NCBI RefSeq assembly: GCF_022346995.1
Contig: NZ_JAKRNM010000012.1
Location: 1 to 64,000, forward strand
Direction: 5' to 3'
Source: Paenibacillus sp. ACRRY
Lineage (GTDB): Bacteria; Bacillota; Bacilli; Paenibacillales; Paenibacillaceae
DNA length: 64,000 nt
Shown: piece by piece, positions 61,673 through 64,000 of the stretch
How positions within the stretch are numbered: position 1 is the first letter of the stretch
How the letters are laid out: each line of letters begins with the position of its first letter
Made by a program: the position numbers and the translations under genes
The notes under the pieces: model-generated
Seen by the model: only the letters and a program-made list of their open reading frames with translations
Databases searched by the model: none
Told to the model about the DNA's origin: nothing

Positions 61673-62155
61673 TTACAGTATGTATTCCATCCTGCTGCTG
61701 CGGACAGCTAAACCCATTTGTTCATAAAAGGCCTGCGCACCCGTGTTAAATGTGGATACGGTTAATTCTACGCTATCCGCCTGAAGCTCCCTGCCCAGTT
61801 CAATTAGAGCATGCATCAATTTCTTACCTGTTCCCTGACCCCGCCCATCACTACCGACGACCAATTCATTAATATACAGCATCTTGCGATCCAACAGCAG
61901 CTCAACCCCCTGAATCAAACTGAGCTGTGCACTACCATATCCCAGAATATCCCCCGTGCTTACCGATTCAGCAACATACAGATAACGCTTATCCGTCTCC
62001 AGCAACGCTACAAACTCCTGTTTCTCCATTCTGGGTTGCAGTGCTCGATACACATCAGGCCGAGCCTGGACATGCATTTGATGCAGCTCATCCATTAAGA
62101 GGGAAACACCTGGATAGTCACTAGCCGCTGCCTTTCTAATCTGGATTGAATCCAC
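61673..62155 (-). CDS. GNAT acetyltransferase
   Basis: A 160-residue N-acetyltransferase with IRKAAASDYPGVSLLMDELH at the start, the acetyl-CoA loop VGSDGRGQGTGKKLMHAL and the C-terminal NTGAQAFYEQMGLAVRSSRM. Substrate unknown. Start is probably GTG at 62155, 8 bases after AGGAAGGTG. Single gene. Confidence 0.9.
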   Translation of the reverse strand: MDSIQIRKAAASDYPGVSLLMDELHQMHVQARPDVYRALQPRMEKQEFVALLETDKRYLYVAESVSTGDILGYGSAQLSLIQGVELLLDRKMLYINELVVGSDGRGQGTGKKLMHALIELGRELQADSVELTVSTFNTGAQAFYEQMGLAVRSSRMEYIL

Positions 62156-62209
62156 TTAAATCACACCTTCCTGCTTGAATTTACATTATTATACAACATA
62201 ATATAATAA

Positions 62210-62237
62210 AAGCAGATACCTCAGGCGGTATCTGCTT
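62210..62237 (-). terminator. terminator after small acidic protein gene
   Basis: AAGCAGATACC (62210-62220) pairs perfectly with GGTATCTGCTT (62227-62237), followed on the minus strand by TTATTATATTATG. It lies 28 bases beyond the stop of the small gene. Confidence 0.88.
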
Positions 62238-62264
62238 CGTCAGAAACGACTCATTCGTTTCGTC

Positions 62265-62447
62265 TTATTCTTTGGAGGATTTATCCTCATTAAATGCAAC
62301 CGGTGATGGCTTAGCTGCCCAATCGTCCGCTTGTGGTTCAATGTCCACACCGTTCATGATTTTCTTTTTCTCCATCAAGGAATCCCCGTCTTCGTCCAGC
62401 TTGTTGCGAATTTCCGCCTCGTCTTGAGGTTGATTATTCTGTGTCAT
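62265..62447 (-). CDS. small acidic hydrophilic protein, unknown
   Basis: A 60-residue protein (MTQNNQPQDEAEIRNKLDED...) rich in Asp, Glu, Asn and Lys, without hydrophobic segments or Cys, probably disordered. I do not recognise the family. AAGGAGG lies 8 bases before the ATG and a strong terminator follows, so it is probably a real gene. Confidence 0.65.
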   Translation of the reverse strand: MTQNNQPQDEAEIRNKLDEDGDSLMEKKKIMNGVDIEPQADDWAAKPSPVAFNEDKSSKE

Positions 62448-62535
62448 CTTAGAGTCCTCCTTTATATATTTCATCATCATAATGATGTTCCTTTATATAA
62501 CTTACCCAATTATTTCATTCCCATTCGCGATGTGG

Positions 62536-63153
62536 CTATTCGAAATCCACCTGCTTATCCAAAATAACTTCTTCCATCTTATGTTCCAGTTCCGGAATTG
62601 AAGGAACCAGTGAAAATTGAACCTGTTCGAGAGAGGCAGGCAGCGCGGGAAGGACACGAAAACTTATAAATGTTTCACCGCCCCCTCCACGACTGCTATG
62701 TCTCGTCGACATATGGTTCTGTTCACCAATCACTTCCAGAGCCAAATGGGGCACCACATGTACACGGTCAGTCTCATTTCCTTTATAATGTATCTCCACA
62801 TGAACGATACTCTCCGTCTCATATTGCATCGAATGAGTGATGAGATATTCGCAGGAATCCTGAAGCGTTCTCTTCATAATCGGAACAACACCCATCAACT
62901 GAAGCTCCTCAGGCGGAAAAAAATGCCTCTGGGGCATAGGTTGTACACTACGCAGGACATAACGGATATCTTCCTCCTTCATATCCAGAGATGCTGCCCA
63001 TTCATCGATGATCTCCTGAGGTGGATGGTACTGAACCGCTCCTGTTATTTGCTTCCTCTGAGCGACCAGCCGAAGCAGCTGTTCGTCAATCTGCCGTACT
63101 TGTTCATTGTATTCAAAAGGGATGACACGAAATTCACTCCAACCTGAACTCAT
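62536..63153 (-). CDS. uncharacterised protein with N-terminal helix resembling chorismate-mutase-type
   Basis: A 205-residue cytosolic protein I cannot place. The N-terminal segment RQIDEQLLRLVAQRKQITG recalls the first helix of AroQ chorismate mutase (R-x-x-I-D-x-L...LLxxRxxL), but the remaining AroQ helices are absent. The middle and end look like beta strands, with a Gly-rich loop (SRGGGGETFISFRVLP). The start at 63153 has AGGAGA upstream. Single gene. Function should not be guessed. Confidence 0.6.
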   Translation of the reverse strand: MSSGWSEFRVIPFEYNEQVRQIDEQLLRLVAQRKQITGAVQYHPPQEIIDEWAASLDMKEEDIRYVLRSVQPMPQRHFFPPEELQLMGVVPIMKRTLQDSCEYLITHSMQYETESIVHVEIHYKGNETDRVHVVPHLALEVIGEQNHMSTRHSSRGGGGETFISFRVLPALPASLEQVQFSLVPSIPELEHKMEEVILDKQVDFE

Positions 63154-63293
63154 ATGCTAATCTCCTCCCAATATTGAAGTTCACCACTGACTTAGGTACC
63201 CATTGAATATCAAGTATCTAATAAAACAATTCGCTACTCTACGTTCGCTCCCTCTTCATAGGTTGTAATTAACGCTGTTGCAAAACAAAAAAT

Positions 63294-63342
63294 GACGAGC
63301 CTCTCGTCCGGCTATGATAGCCGGGTGCGAAGAGGTTCGCCA
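63294..63342 (-). terminator. terminator after EamA gene
   Basis: On the minus strand CGAACCTCT...CCCGGCT pairs with AGCCGG...AGAGGCTCG around a small loop, followed by TCATTTTTTG. Arms about 63297-63305 and 63331-63339 plus an inner stem. It lies just after the stop of the EamA gene. Confidence 0.88.
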
Positions 63343-63349
63343 CAAGGTT

Positions 63350-64000
63350 TTATATTTTAGCCACTTTGCTGCCCTTCATCTTCATATTTACGAGCAGAAT
63401 GCTGGCGATAATCATAACCAAACCTGCAATCAAATTAACCGTCACGGACTCCCCAAGGAACAATACACTGCAGAACAGTGCAATCAGCGGAATCAGAAAT
63501 GTAAATGATCCCACTTTACTCGCTTCTCCCGAGCTGACCAGACTGAAGAATGCGAGCCAGCCCAGCGCAATGACAAAGACCGAAATGAACAGCATATCCA
63601 GTATAAATGGAAGTACCCATTGCACTTCAGCCCAGTTCTCTGTGGCTGTACCCGTCAATGTCAGGACAACTCCGCCAATCAGAATCGGAATGGCCGTCAT
63701 CCAGATTCCATCCACCTTCGTCGATGTTTTCTTCATATATACAGTTCCGATTGCCCAACTGATGGCACTACACAGTCCGAGCATAACCCCTTCAGGTGAT
63801 ACTTTGCCTGTCATGCCGCCAATACTGATCGTAGCCACCCCTGCAAAACCGAGGACCAAGCCGGCGATTTTCAGTCCATACATCGACTCGCCCAGCCACA
63901 GCCAAGCCCCAATACCGAGCAGCACAGGCTGCAGGAATACGATGGAGGAAAATAACCCTGCGGGTACTTCAGTCAGACCTACAGTCTGAAAGCCATAGAA
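63350..64000 (-). CDS. EamA/DMT-family transporter, N-terminus beyond window
   Basis: The last 216 residues of a drug/metabolite transporter are visible; the reading frame continues past 64000, so the start is missing. EamA hallmarks: GLTEVPAGLFSSIVFLQPVL (end of the first EamA repeat), WLGESMYGLKIAGLVLGFAG, and the second repeat with ALFCSVLFLGESVTVNLIAG. About six to seven helices are seen, of ten expected. Substrate unknown. Confidence 0.9.
   Translation of the reverse strand, partial: FYGFQTVGLTEVPAGLFSSIVFLQPVLLGIGAWLWLGESMYGLKIAGLVLGFAGVATISIGGMTGKVSPEGVMLGLCSAISWAIGTVYMKKTSTKVDGIWMTAIPILIGGVVLTLTGTATENWAEVQWVLPFILDMLFISVFVIALGWLAFFSLVSSGEASKVGSFTFLIPLIALFCSVLFLGESVTVNLIAGLVMIIASILLVNMKMKGSKVAKI

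Noticed and set aside
1-64000. CRISPR arrays, tRNA or rRNA genes, insertion sequences, prophage
   Set aside because: I looked for evenly spaced repeats, cloverleaf-like GC-rich genes, transposase motifs and integrase-type proteins on both strands and saw none that hold up.

Overview
The window looks like chromosomal DNA of a Gram-positive, low-to-mid G+C Bacillota bacterium, most probably Paenibacillus or a close relative. The evidence is the strong AGGAGG-type ribosome sites, the frequent GTG/TTG starts, the set of cis-regulatory RNAs (glycine, T-box, TPP), the YdbS/YdbT pair, a CsoR-CopZ-CopA copper module and lipoproteins with lipoboxes. Base composition is near balanced by eye, except for an A/T-rich patch at about 45.7-46.45 kb. 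Most genes lie on the minus strand. I see no rRNA, tRNA, CRISPR array, phage or insertion sequence.

Layout. 0-5.3 kb: a partial MDR oxidoreductase, a stand-alone methionine aminopeptidase, a Ser/Arg-rich mini-protein facing a Hanks-type kinase, a MerR/RacA-like DNA-binding protein, and an LDH-like 2-hydroxyacid dehydrogenase. 5.4-8.1 kb: a four-PAS hybrid histidine kinase. 8.6-13.3 kb: a two-component system followed by an ABC transporter of the antimicrobial-peptide protection type. 13.5-17.4 kb: a neopullulanase-like GH13 enzyme, then sdaAB under a tandem glycine riboswitch with its own terminator. 17.5-25.7 kb: an MFS exporter; an apparent operon of response regulator, histidine kinase, LolA-like lipoprotein, YdbS and YdbT; an aminoglycoside-phosphotransferase-fold kinase. 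25.9-29.7 kb: pstSCAB behind a PhoP-box-like promoter. 30-38.4 kb: ArsB, a chemoreceptor, an EAL phosphodiesterase, a secreted nucleotidase with LysM and a general-stress flavin-type protein, with two copies of a dispersed hairpin repeat. 38.5-44.2 kb: small metabolic genes including the 5-oxoprolinase genes pxpBCA. 44.5-48 kb: a Big_2 surface protein, a two-gene A/T-rich islet resembling an AbiEii/nucleotidyltransferase remnant, and serS under a T-box. 48-55.2 kb: an MFS carrier, a DUF2798 protein, a VOC protein, a TPP-riboswitch operon for pyrimidine/thiamine precursor uptake, and a TatD hydrolase. 55.2-58 kb: a TetR-nitroreductase pair and a DUF3533/ABC-2-type membrane protein behind a large dyad operator. 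58.2-61.6 kb: copA and csoR-copZ, each with a CsoR operator. 61.7-64 kb: an acetyltransferase, two unknown proteins and a partial EamA transporter.

How they work together. Several blocks are self-contained circuits: CsoR senses copper and controls CopZ and CopA through two matching operators; the riboswitches sense glycine, uncharged tRNA(Ser) and TPP; two separate two-component systems sit next to envelope-defence outputs (ABC transporter; YdbS/YdbT with a lipoprotein). The most unusual items are the kinase facing a 69-residue protein that is about 30 percent serine, the two-copy 111-118 bp hairpin repeat, the 35-bp composite operator at 58.0 kb, the LDH-like enzyme with proline where lactate dehydrogenases have Gln102, and the 45.9-46.4 kb islet. 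All functions are assigned from sequence motifs read by eye; no search was run.
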